NCBI GenBank assembly: GCA_017993335.1
Contig: JAGOMX010000015.1
Coordinates: 1 to 36,757, forward strand
Direction of reading: 5' to 3'
Source of the DNA: Alphaproteobacteria bacterium
GTDB lineage: Bacteria > Pseudomonadota > Alphaproteobacteria > JAGOMX01
Length of the DNA: 36,757 nt
Position 1 is the stretch's first letter; each line of letters begins with the position of its first letter. The notes under the pieces are model-generated. The model had not been told where the DNA came from. It did not search any database and saw only the letters and a program-made list of their open reading frames with translations. The translations under genes and the position numbers were made by a program. Shown here in pieces: positions 1 to 8,600 of the stretch.

Positions 1-541
1 CATAAAAACCAATCGCTACAACGTGATTTCTGACGATCTCACCTTCAAAAATCGTCCAGGTTTCTCCAAAACGATCCCCATCCCCGGCGAGACCTCCCGT
101 GATGACAATCTCATCATCGTTGATTGAGTTAAGCCCTTTTACCAACTGCGAGCCATTTACCTGCAAACCATCGGAAAGAACCATGATTCCACGCAAATCG
201 GGAGATCTTAACTGGTTTGTTATGCACTCACCGGTTACCAAGGAATCCTGTCCTGGCAAGACTTCAGCTTTTACGACCTTCAGTTCCGTTTTATCAAACC
301 GCACGACAGCAATGGACATCGTGTTGTCAAAAATCAAACTCCCATTGATTTCACCGGCACTAGAACATCCTATGATATGAGATTGATTAAAGTGCTGCGA
401 AAGCTCCTTTAAAGGGTTACAATCTTTAGCTATTTCTGGTGCCGCAAAAATCAGAACCATGGTTTGTGGAGAGTTTAAATCTGGAAAACATGGAACCGAC
501 CATCCATTTTGGATTGAATAACTAAAAGTCTCGACTTGCAT
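1..541 (-). CDS. FIST domain sensor protein, N-terminal part (cut by left edge)
   Basis: The minus-strand frame starts at an ATG whose first base is 541 and stays open for 180 codons to the window edge, so the C-terminus is missing. The translation shows the features of the FIST N-terminal sensory domain: GCSSAGEI near residue 60, DGLQVNGSQLVKGL near residue 130 and GGLAGDGDRFGETW near residue 155. FIST proteins are thought to sense small ligands such as amino acids and often sit beside signalling genes. A purine-rich AAGAGGT lies about 6 bases upstream of this ATG. A second ATG five bases further upstream is in another frame and gives no FIST sequence. The partner signalling gene, if any, lies outside the window. 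Family assignment is confident; ligand and output are unknown. Confidence 0.82.
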   Translation of the reverse strand, partial: MQVETFSYSIQNGWSVPCFPDLNSPQTMVLIFAAPEIAKDCNPLKELSQHFNQSHIIGCSSAGEINGSLIFDNTMSIAVVRFDKTELKVVKAEVLPGQDSLVTGECITNQLRSPDLRGIMVLSDGLQVNGSQLVKGLNSINDDEIVITGGLAGDGDRFGETWTIFEGEIVRNHVVAIGFY

Positions 542-623
542 CTCATACCTCTTAATATGCATTATCTTTAAAAAGAATAAAGGAAATAAATAAATAATTG
601 GTTTTCAATACATAAAATTTTAC

Positions 624-1835
624 TCATTTCATGAGAGATAAGCGCTGCACCAAAACAGGAATTGCTTCCTTTGCCATTTCATAAGAATCTTTATAAGAAG
701 GTAAATTAGAAATTTTAATTAAGGTTTGTAGATATTTTTGCCCAAAATCCCTTCCAGTCCCCGCTTCTACCGCAGACCAATCGACCCGTGATAACAAATC
801 AATCTGTGTCTCCATTGGTTGTTTTTTCACTCTAAACCAGAGATTCACAAGGGGATCCTGAATATTTTTATCTTGAGCAAACTCAATTTCAAATCCAGGG
901 CCAACATTAACATTTTGGGGAACATCATCCGCATCATAGGCTACTTTTGCCCGCCACACCTCATTAATGCTTTGGACTTCTGCAAAAGAAACACCCGTTA
1001 TAAAATAGGGCTGATGAGTAATAGGGTCTTCCACTTCCAGGCGCGTAAAAGGTTCACGTAACATGCTTTTTTTCTGAGGCAAGAAATTCAAGCTATACAC
1101 ACCATCTGCCACACGCGAATCTACAAAGATATTTTTTATCACGTCCGTTTCGGATAGGGATTTATAGCCAAAGAAAGCATGTTGATCTTTGGATTGAATA
1201 TTTAACAAGGATTTAAATGCACGATAAATCTTCGGCATAGTGACGTCTTTTGCGGTCAAGCCTAGTTTTAGGTTGAGTGACAACCGGCGGCCATCCGGTC
1301 CCACCAAATCGAGAATTTTTGGTGGATTCTGACGATTGAGAACCCCCATGTACGTCGCCACCCCTTGATGATCCAGCTGGACACTGATGATGTACTGGTT
1401 CCGATCCGCACGGTTTGGTTGAACCGTAAAACCAATAGCTTGGCCATACACAAAACCTTTCGTACGATTTGTATTGATAATATTTTCATCGAAGAAATCC
1501 TGACGGACTTTTCCTAAACCCGTAACCATAGTTTTGTCGACCACCCCCAATACCTGAGCCTTTTGCTTTTTAAGCGGGAGGTTTTTCCAGTCATAGCCCA
1601 GTAGGCGTAAGTACTCGATACTGACATCTTCGGTAAAGGCTTGGATAACCGGGCGCACCCAGTCTTGATACTGTTCTTTATCCTCAGCCATCACCAGCAC
1701 ATGATTCAGATATAAAAGATTTTCTTCCATATAATTATAGGTAGCGTTGGCTGACCTTGGCGCCAGATCTGGCTCATTGGTGGCTTGTAATGGCACAGAA
1801 CAAACCAGCGCAAGAATTATAGCTATTTTTTTCAT
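624..1835 (-). CDS. secreted protein of unknown family
   Basis: This encodes 403 residues from the ATG at 1835. I chose that start because it gives a clean signal peptide (MKKIAIILALVCSVPLQA) preceded by a G-rich GGGGG ribosome-binding site; the frame stays open 19 codons further up but adds nothing signal-like. The mature protein has no membrane segment and a mixed alpha/beta composition. One segment (LDLVGPDGRRLSLNLKLGL) suggests a beta-rich region. I recognise no family. An ABC-transporter-linked MlaC-like role occurred to me because of the secreted helical start (YNYMEENLLYLNHVL), but key features are not evident. It lies upstream of the FIST gene on the same strand with an 82-base gap, so co-transcription is possible. 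Confidence 0.75.
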   Translation of the reverse strand: MKKIAIILALVCSVPLQATNEPDLAPRSANATYNYMEENLLYLNHVLVMAEDKEQYQDWVRPVIQAFTEDVSIEYLRLLGYDWKNLPLKKQKAQVLGVVDKTMVTGLGKVRQDFFDENIINTNRTKGFVYGQAIGFTVQPNRADRNQYIISVQLDHQGVATYMGVLNRQNPPKILDLVGPDGRRLSLNLKLGLTAKDVTMPKIYRAFKSLLNIQSKDQHAFFGYKSLSETDVIKNIFVDSRVADGVYSLNFLPQKKSMLREPFTRLEVEDPITHQPYFITGVSFAEVQSINEVWRAKVAYDADDVPQNVNVGPGFEIEFAQDKNIQDPLVNLWFRVKKQPMETQIDLLSRVDWSAVEAGTGRDFGQKYLQTLIKISNLPSYKDSYEMAKEAIPVLVQRLSLMK

Positions 1836-2022
1836 GTATACCCCCGGCACTAAAAAATGAATATGAAGCATGAACGGTTTACCCTGCTTCACCTCTGATT
1901 CAATAGGAATTTGCCTAATGATTCGTTAGCAAAAGGTAACCAAAGAGGAAAATCTTTGTGAATAGAATTAATTATGCTTGATTTTTATGCACAGGCAGTA
2001 TAAATCTTATTTCTGTAAACGC

Positions 2023-2100
2023 GTCCCCATCGTCTAGCCCGGCCTAGGACACCACCCTTTCAAGGTGAAGACACGGGTTCGAATCCCGTTGGGGACGCCA
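2023..2100 (+). tRNA. tRNA-Glu (anticodon UUC)
   Basis: A 7-bp acceptor stem (GTCCCCA pairing with TGGGGAC) encloses a D arm, an anticodon arm with the 7-base loop CTTTCAA (anticodon TTC at positions 34-36), and a T arm with the standard GGTTCGAATCC. The 3' CCA is encoded. Anticodon UUC reads GAA and GAG, so this is glutamate. Confidence 0.97.
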
Positions 2101-2228
2101 TCTTAATACTTTATCATAAACAAGCACCCGATCCCCATCATATTGAATTGTCATATTTTTTATTCGTGGTTAAATTCTTAACGTCAAACAGGATCACGTG
2201 TTTTTTGCTGAAAAAAAATTAAATGTTG

Positions 2229-2257
2229 TTGCATATCTGGTCTTGAGCAATTATGCT
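2229..2257 (+). promoter_or_regulatory. promoter of tRNA-Pro
   Basis: TTGCAT at 2229-2234 and TATGCT at 2252-2257 are separated by 17 bases. The expected start of transcription, near 2264, lies about 10 bases before the mature tRNA 5' end. This is a sigma-70-type match found by eye. Confidence 0.5.
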
Positions 2258-2273
2258 CTGAAAAATCATAAGT

Positions 2274-2350
2274 CGGAGCGTAGCGCAGCCTGGTAGCGCA
2301 CCACGCTGGGGGTGTGGGGGTCGGAGGTTCGAATCCTCTCGCTCCGACCA
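2274..2350 (+). tRNA. tRNA-Pro (anticodon GGG)
   Basis: The acceptor stem CGGAGCG pairs with CGCTCCG, followed by A and an encoded CCA. The D arm (GCGCAGCCTGGTAGCGC) is the one typical of bacterial proline tRNAs. The anticodon stem CCACG/TGTGG carries the loop CTGGGGG, which gives anticodon GGG and reads CCC. The T arm is GGAGGTTCGAATCCTC. Confidence 0.96.
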
Positions 2351-2380
2351 TGAACATTATTTCATAAAAGGGACCATCCT

Positions 2381-3292
2381 ATGAAATTCACAACAACGGT
2401 TAAACAAATACTCTCCCACTATGAAAGTGACTGTCCGGGCACAAAGGCCAACTTGGCGCGCATGTTAATGCACGGCGCCTTAGCCGGCACAGGCAAGATG
2501 ATTATACTTCCGGTGGATCAGGGATTTGAACACGGCCCCGGTCGTAGCTTTGCCATGAATCCAGCGGCGTATGACCCGCACTATCATTATCAACTAGCCA
2601 TAGATGCGGGCGTGAATGCGTTTGCCGCACCGCTGGGACTATTAGAAGCCGGCGCCGATACGTTTGCGGGTCAGGTTCCTCTGATATTAAAAATGAACAG
2701 CTCCAATAGCTTAATAACCGCGAAAGACCAGGCCACGACAGCCTCTATCGAAGATGCGTTACGCCTAGGATGCAGCGCTATTGGCTTTACGATTTATCCT
2801 GGATCGGAAGACTCTCTGGCGATGTTTGAAGAAATTCGTGAGCTATCCGAACAAGCCAAGGCGTGTGGATTGGCGGTAATTATTTGGTCTTATGCCCGTG
2901 GCAATATCTCAAAAGAAGGTGAAACGGCGATCAATGTTATTTCCTATGGAGCTCATATGGCGGCTTTGCTAGGGGCTCATATCATCAAAGTAAAACTTCC
3001 CACAGCCTTTTTAGAAGACGATGAATCAAAAGCCGTCTATGTAAAGAATAATGTGGACGTATCGACCCTTTCGGCTCGTGTTAAACACGTGGTGGAATGC
3101 TGTTTTAATGGCAGACGAATGGTCGTTTTCTCCGGAGGCGTTGCAAAAGATCCAAAAGCCGTGTATGAAGATGCCTTAGCCATAAGGCAAGGCGGTGGTA
3201 ATGGCTCCATAATCGGGAGGAATTGCTTCCAAAGGCCCCGGGCAGAAGCTTTAGAGATGATCGACCAAATGGTACAAATCTATAAAGGGTAA
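2381..3292 (+). CDS. fbaB: class I fructose-bisphosphate aldolase (DhnA/FbaB type)
   Basis: This is a 303-residue cytoplasmic enzyme that reversibly cleaves fructose 1,6-bisphosphate into glyceraldehyde 3-phosphate and dihydroxyacetone phosphate by Schiff-base chemistry. The DhnA/FbaB family is recognised from LPVDQGFEHGPGRSF (residues 43-57), FTIYPGSED (136-144), IIWSYARGN (167-175) and IIKVKLPT (201-208). The Schiff-base lysine should be one of K203/K205. C-terminal FSGGV and GGGNGSIIGRN are the phosphate-binding loops of the barrel. The length suits the alphaproteobacterial form. AAGGGA sits 9 bases before the ATG. It starts 30 bases after tRNA-Pro and precedes alanine dehydrogenase by 83 bases, so the tRNA and both enzymes may share transcription. 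Confidence 0.92.
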   Translation: MKFTTTVKQILSHYESDCPGTKANLARMLMHGALAGTGKMIILPVDQGFEHGPGRSFAMNPAAYDPHYHYQLAIDAGVNAFAAPLGLLEAGADTFAGQVPLILKMNSSNSLITAKDQATTASIEDALRLGCSAIGFTIYPGSEDSLAMFEEIRELSEQAKACGLAVIIWSYARGNISKEGETAINVISYGAHMAALLGAHIIKVKLPTAFLEDDESKAVYVKNNVDVSTLSARVKHVVECCFNGRRMVVFSGGVAKDPKAVYEDALAIRQGGGNGSIIGRNCFQRPRAEALEMIDQMVQIYKG

Positions 3293-3375
3293 ATGTTAAT
3301 AACTTTTTATAAGGTAATTGCGCTCACCCCAAAAGGCGAACGCATCTATTTTATGGAAAAGATAAGGAGTGATTT

Positions 3376-4497
3376 ATGAGAATTGGTGTTCCAAAAGAAA
3401 TTAAAAACAATGAATTTCGTGTGGGTATGGTCCCATCTTCCGTTTTAGAACTCGTCCACTTTGGTCACGAAGTTTTTGTAGAAACTGGAGCCGGTACAGG
3501 TAGTGGTTTTGAAGACAGTCAATACACAGCTGTCGGTGCCAAGATTTTAAATACAGCAAAAGAAATTTTTGACCAAACCGACATGATCGTAAAAGTCAAA
3601 GAGCCACAGATTCATGAATGCGCGATGCTCCATGAAGGTCAAATTCTTTTCACCTACCTGCATTTGGCGCCCGATCCCGAGCAAACAGAGGCTCTGATCC
3701 AATCGAAAGCGATCGCCATCGCCTATGAAACCGTAACCGATCATTTTGGTAGACTCCCCCTTTTAGCTCCGATGAGTGAGGTGGCTGGCCGTATGTCTAT
3801 CCAAGTGGGTGCACGTGCCTTAGAAAAAGAAGCTGGCGGCGCCGGCGTTCTATTAGGCGGCGTTCCTGGTGTTGCAGCCGGTCGTGTGACCATCCTTGGT
3901 GGTGGTGTCGTCGGCACCAATGCTGCACGCATGGCTATTGGCCTTGAAGCAGAAGTTATTATTATTGATAGCTCCTTGCATCGCTTGCGTCAATTAGACG
4001 ATCTTTTTGGCTCTCGCATTAAAACTGTTGTGCCGAACCGCTTTACGCTGGAACATTATGCGACAACTTCCGATTTGGTTGTTGGTGCTGTTTTACTGCC
4101 AGGAGCCGCAGCACCTAAATTGATCACAAAAGAAATTATCGCAAAAATGCGTCCAGGATCCGTCGTTGTTGACGTGGCCATTGATCAGGGCGGGTGCTTT
4201 GAAACAAGCCGCCCGACAACCCACGCGGAGCCTACGTATGTGGTTGATGGCGTTGTCCACTATTGCGTAACGAATATGCCAGGCGCGGTACCCCGCACAT
4301 CTGCCTGTGCTCTGAACAATGCAACTCTTCCTTATATCGTAGCTTTGGCGAACAAAGGATATAAGAATGCCTTAAGTGAAGACGCCCATTTGATGAATGG
4401 CCTGAATGTCTGCGGCGGTCATGTTACCTACAAAGCCGTTGCCGATGCTCTAAACCTGAAATACGTCCCCGGACAGGATGCGTTAAACTTACAATAA
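3376..4497 (+). CDS. ald: alanine dehydrogenase
   Basis: This encodes 373 residues, the usual length. The enzyme converts L-alanine plus NAD+ to pyruvate, ammonium and NADH, and can run in reverse to fix ammonium. The N-terminus MRIGVPKEIKNNEFRV is the family signature. The catalytic residues known from the Mycobacterium enzyme appear at the same numbers: K75 (KVKEP), H96 (TYLHLAPDP) and D270 (VAIDQGGC), with R15 also present. The NAD-binding Rossmann loop is ILGGGVVGTNAA (173-184). AAGGAG lies 8 bases upstream of the ATG. The gene follows fbaB and ends in a hairpin. With the glutamate dehydrogenase downstream it suggests growth on amino acids. Confidence 0.97.
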   Translation: MRIGVPKEIKNNEFRVGMVPSSVLELVHFGHEVFVETGAGTGSGFEDSQYTAVGAKILNTAKEIFDQTDMIVKVKEPQIHECAMLHEGQILFTYLHLAPDPEQTEALIQSKAIAIAYETVTDHFGRLPLLAPMSEVAGRMSIQVGARALEKEAGGAGVLLGGVPGVAAGRVTILGGGVVGTNAARMAIGLEAEVIIIDSSLHRLRQLDDLFGSRIKTVVPNRFTLEHYATTSDLVVGAVLLPGAAAPKLITKEIIAKMRPGSVVVDVAIDQGGCFETSRPTTHAEPTYVVDGVVHYCVTNMPGAVPRTSACALNNATLPYIVALANKGYKNALSEDAHLMNGLNVCGGHVTYKAVADALNLKYVPGQDALNLQ

Positions 4498-4507
4498 CTC
4501 TCTTTTA

Positions 4508-4537
4508 CCCAGAGCTCGTACATGTACGGGCTCTGGG
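4508..4537 (+). terminator. hairpin after alanine dehydrogenase
   Basis: A near-perfect inverted repeat pairs CCCAGAGC with GCTCTGGG and continues inward with CGTACATGTACG. It begins 11 bases after the ald stop codon. No run of T follows, so it may be a factor-assisted terminator or an mRNA 3' stabiliser. Confidence 0.55.
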
Positions 4538-4802
4538 CCTAAAACCCGCTAAAACCCAACACTTTACAGCCCCAACACTTCAATCATAGGGTTGCAATTT
4601 CATAATCATAATATGAATTTGCAATGTCGTTAACACATGGTTTAAGAACAGCCTATTTTTTATAAAGGAAATAAACTATGCCGAGTCGTTTCACATCCAC
4701 CTTGTGGGAAAGACTGACTTCGACTTTGCGGGACTACGTTCAAAGATGAACGTCATGGATAAAATTGCGATTATTGACATGAATGGCAGAAGTCCTAAAA
4801 AC
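4538..4802 (+). other. mostly non-coding stretch with a possible 23-codon ORF or gene remnant
   Basis: No established gene is visible. At 4678-4749 a short frame (ATG, 23 codons, TGA) follows a good AAAGGAAA ribosome-binding site. Its product begins MPSRFTSTLWERL. In a second frame the same bases from 4689 onward read without a stop as FHIHLVGKTDFDFAGL and continue to KMNVMDKIAIIDMNGR, ending with TGA at about 4832. That second reading looks more like ordinary protein than chance, but it has no start codon with a ribosome site. A decayed or frameshifted gene is the likeliest explanation; a small peptide gene is the alternative. Confidence 0.3.
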
Positions 4803-5573
4803 CTATTCTTTACCACCTTGCCCTCCACCTGATGCCAAATCCTTTTTTGAATTTTCGAGACTTGCTAGCATGGCGGAACTTAAGTCATCTTGTTCTTTCA
4901 AACGAGTTTCTTCTTGGGCCTGACTTAAACTTAAGGCCGTGCCTAGCTCTATATCTTCATCACCGATAATGCCTAATTCTTGTAGCTTATCTCTTATAAT
5001 TGTTGAATATAGATCCGATAAACAGAAGTGGTTCAGCTGCATGAGGCGCCCCGCGTATCCCGGAAAACACCCCCCTTTTTGTTGTGTGTTTTCTCTCATT
5101 TTGTCATACAGAACTTTGATAAACGTCTTTCGTTGAATTTCATCTATAGGCCCGTGCAAATAGTTCCACAAAGCATTTAACATCGCGGTTACATGCATCC
5201 CTGTTTCACCATCAAAATTATGATTGTGCAAGTAGGCATCTAACTGCGCTACTTCTTTGGATATATCGGGCAAATCTAGATCTTTATGTAAAACTCGCAA
5301 TTCTAACATCTGGGCTAAAACAATTTTATGATTGTAGGTATTTTCATGTAACAGCGCCTGATTACATTTATTAAAAAATGCGGAATGCGGCTTCATCACT
5401 CGATTATACACATGCACGTCCATGATGTTTTTACCATCATCAATCTTCATACCCATAACCGTACTTTCGAATTTCGGGAATTCATGGATAAAATCTTCCA
5501 AGCCAGGAGAGGAAGCCTGTAAGACGGCATGCCCCCATAGAAAACACATAAAAAAGCCTAATTTAATTTTCAT
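4803..5573 (-). CDS. secreted protein with two tandem UIM-like motifs (candidate effector)
   Basis: This encodes about 256 residues from the ATG at 5573; a GTG codon directly before it is a possible start. An N-terminal signal peptide (MKIKLGFFMCFLWGHAVLQA) precedes a largely helical region of unknown family. The C-terminus has two segments that match the eukaryotic ubiquitin-interacting motif, acidic-acidic-hydrophobic-x-x-Ala-x-x-x-Ser. They are DEDIELGTALSLSQAQEE (about residues 206-221) and EQDDLSSAMLASLENS (about 227-241). The key Leu, Ala and Ser residues are present in both and the spacing is exact. The tail is Gly-rich (SGGGQGGKE). UIMs bind ubiquitin in eukaryotes, so a protein exported by an intracellular bacterium and carrying two could act on host ubiquitin. 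Export and motif pattern are seen; function is inferred. It follows the glutamate dehydrogenase gene by about 105 bases on the same strand. Confidence 0.72.
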   Translation of the reverse strand: MKIKLGFFMCFLWGHAVLQASSPGLEDFIHEFPKFESTVMGMKIDDGKNIMDVHVYNRVMKPHSAFFNKCNQALLHENTYNHKIVLAQMLELRVLHKDLDLPDISKEVAQLDAYLHNHNFDGETGMHVTAMLNALWNYLHGPIDEIQRKTFIKVLYDKMRENTQQKGGCFPGYAGRLMQLNHFCLSDLYSTIIRDKLQELGIIGDEDIELGTALSLSQAQEETRLKEQDDLSSAMLASLENSKKDLASGGGQGGKE

Positions 5574-5679
5574 CACCGCACACCATACATAAACTCTTAT
5601 CGTTATGCACCATCCGCATGCCTTTCGTGCAGTGCTAAAAAAACATAAGCCTTATGCATAAATCTGGCTGCAAAGACCT

Positions 5680-8600
5680 CTATTCGCACATAAAATGCAG
5701 CTCTCGCCTTACAAGCGTGAATAAAGCTAGATCTGGATTGCTCATAACATTTGGATCGGACATGTACTGATCCAAAATAGATACGTGCTGAGAATAATTT
5801 TCAATCCACGCCTCCACCGCGTTATCAGCCTTTAGATGCGATAGTTTTTCATGCATCAAGTAATCATGAATTTTTTTCGTAAGCGTTCCCTGATATAGGT
5901 AGAATTCTTCCATAATAGAAGCCGATGCCATTCTCTGCAGTGAATTGCTCGCCACGTAAGAATTTACCAAGGCACGCAATCGAGATAAGCTAAATCTCTC
6001 CCCTACAGCAAAATACAGACTCGCCACATCCACAACCGGGGCATTTGTTTTATAGGATATCTGCACAATATCCGGTGAAGTCGTAACCAACTCCAAACGG
6101 CTTAATTTTTTCGCGAAAGCATTCGACACGCCCAATGATTCGTAAACACCCGACTCATTTTGCAGTCTTTGCTTATTTTCCTGAACCAAACAACTATCGA
6201 GTTTCTGGTGCAATTCATCTACGCAAGGTTTATATCGCTTCACTAAATCCGGTATAACGATAGGACCCCCACTATTACGGATCAGCCAGGTGGTGGCTCG
6301 GCGCATTAAAATGATGAGATGAATATACACAATAACTTTATTGCGGGCAGAAACCGCATGATTTAATCCATCAACTTCTTTCCATACGGCATCTAAACCG
6401 AATATTTCTATAGCCGCATAATAGGCTTTAAATATATCCTCATAACTCGTCCCCAAACGTTGATGCACATCCAAAATAAATGTGGGCCCCATACGATTCA
6501 CGACACTATTCACGAGCATCGTGGCGATAATCTCACGGCGAAGAGGATGAATCGTAATATAAGGCTTATAACTTTCCTGAATTTGCGTCGGGAAATAAGC
6601 CATCAACAGATTCAACAATCGCGGCTCGTCCGGCAGGTCGGTTTTGATAATGATGTTATATAAGCTATTTTTTGCGTAAGGCATCAAAACGGAAAGTTCT
6701 GGACGACAGAAATTCGTCTGCGAAGCCTGGTATTCTAATATGGCTGAATCGTCGGGCAAGGACTCCAATGCACGGTCCAATTTCCCTTGCTTTTCCAAGG
6801 TGCGCATAAAATTCGCAAGACTGTCAAAGGCTTTACTGCCCTGGCCTTGAATTAAACTTAAAGCCAGATTTTGTTCATAATTCGTTCGTAAAACTAACTC
6901 CGACACCTGATCCGACATGGCAACTAAAAGCTTGTTTCTTTCTGGCATGTTTAAGGAGCCACGACTAATGGCTTCCTGTAGCAAGATCTTAATATTTACT
7001 TCATGATCCGAACAATCCACACCGGCAGAGTTGTCGATCGCATCCGTATTTAGGGCCCCGCCACTATGGGCAAATTCTATGCGCGCTTTTTGAGTCACGC
7101 CCAAATTTGCACCTTCGGCCAGCACTTTACAGCACAACTCACTAGCATTAATACGGATATCATCATTGGTACGATCCCCCGCATCCGCATGACTTTCGGC
7201 TCTAGATTTAACAAAGGTACCAATACCCCCCAACCAGATAAGATCCACCTGAGCTCTTAAGATCGCCTGAATTAACATAGACGGAGATAAAGCATTCTCT
7301 TTGATTTCCAATATTTTTTTTATCTGGGGCGTCAGTTTGATTAACTTCGTTTTTCTCTCAAAAACACCGCCACCTTTTGAAATCAATTCGGGATCATATC
7401 CATCCCAACCCAATCGATTCTCAAACAACCTTTTTCTTTCTTTAAAAGAAAGAGCTGCATCAGGATTTGGATCTAGGAATATATGCTTATGGTTGAAAGC
7501 CGCAAAAAGACGGATCGTTTTTGACATCAACATGCCATTCCCAAATACGTCCCCGGCCATGTCACCGACACCAACAACAGAGATTTCTGCCGTATTGGGG
7601 TCAATACCCATTTCACAGAAATGCCGCTTAACGGATTCCCACGCCCCTCGGGCGGTGATCCCCATTTTTTTGTGATCATAACCGTAGGAGCCCCCCGATG
7701 CAAAAGCATCCCCCAGCCAAAACTTTTTTTGCTCCGATATGCTATTGGCTGTATCCGAAAATGTAGCCGTACCTTTATCAGCAGCCACGACCAGATAAGG
7801 ATCTGCCTCATCCCAACAGACCGTATCTTGTGGCTGAATCGTTGCACCGGTCACCAAATTATCGGTCAATTCCAATAAGGCACGAATCATCAGTTTATAA
7901 CACTCAACACCCTCGTTTAAAAATTCATCTCGGGTCATTTTTTCGATAGCACTTTTAAGTATAAAACCGCCTTTGGCACCCTGGGGCACGATGACGGAAT
8001 TTTTCACCATTTGCGCCTTTAACAACCCTAAGATTTCTGTACGAAAATCTTCGCGGCGATCCGACCACCGGATACCCCCTCGCGCAATTTTTCCACCACG
8101 TAAATGTACAGCTTCAAAACGGGGAGAATAAACAAAAATCTCAAAGAGAGGTTTTGGTGAGGGTAATTCCTCAATTTTTTGCGATTCAAATTTAAAACTC
8201 AAGTACGACTTCACATCGCCCTTGGAGGAGCTTTGATAATAATTTGTTCTGACTGTTGCTAAAATAAGATTTGTGTACCGTCGCAGAATTCGGTCCTCGT
8301 CTATATTTTCGACCTGATTTAACGCTTGATAAATTTTATCCGTGACAGCTTCAATTTTTTCTTCTTTTTTACCGGTTTTAGGATCAAATTTAGCCACAAA
8401 CAAATCACGTAAAAGTCTCGATATTATGGGATTCCGTACAAGCGTTGATTCCATATACTCCTGACTGAATTGGATATGCAGTTGGCGCATATACTTACAA
8501 TACGCACGAATCATTGCACATTCACTCCAATCCAAACCAGCTCGTATCACTAACCGGTTAAAACCATCTCGTTCCGCATGACCTAAATGCACGCGTTCGA

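Noticed and set aside
99..380. Plus-strand open frame of 93 codons
   Set aside because: It is the antisense shadow of the FIST gene, whose motifs are unmistakable on the minus strand.
5641..5670. CATAAG-G-CTTATG followed by T run after the glutamate dehydrogenase gene
   Set aside because: After allowing for a loop only four base pairs remain, too weak to call a terminator.
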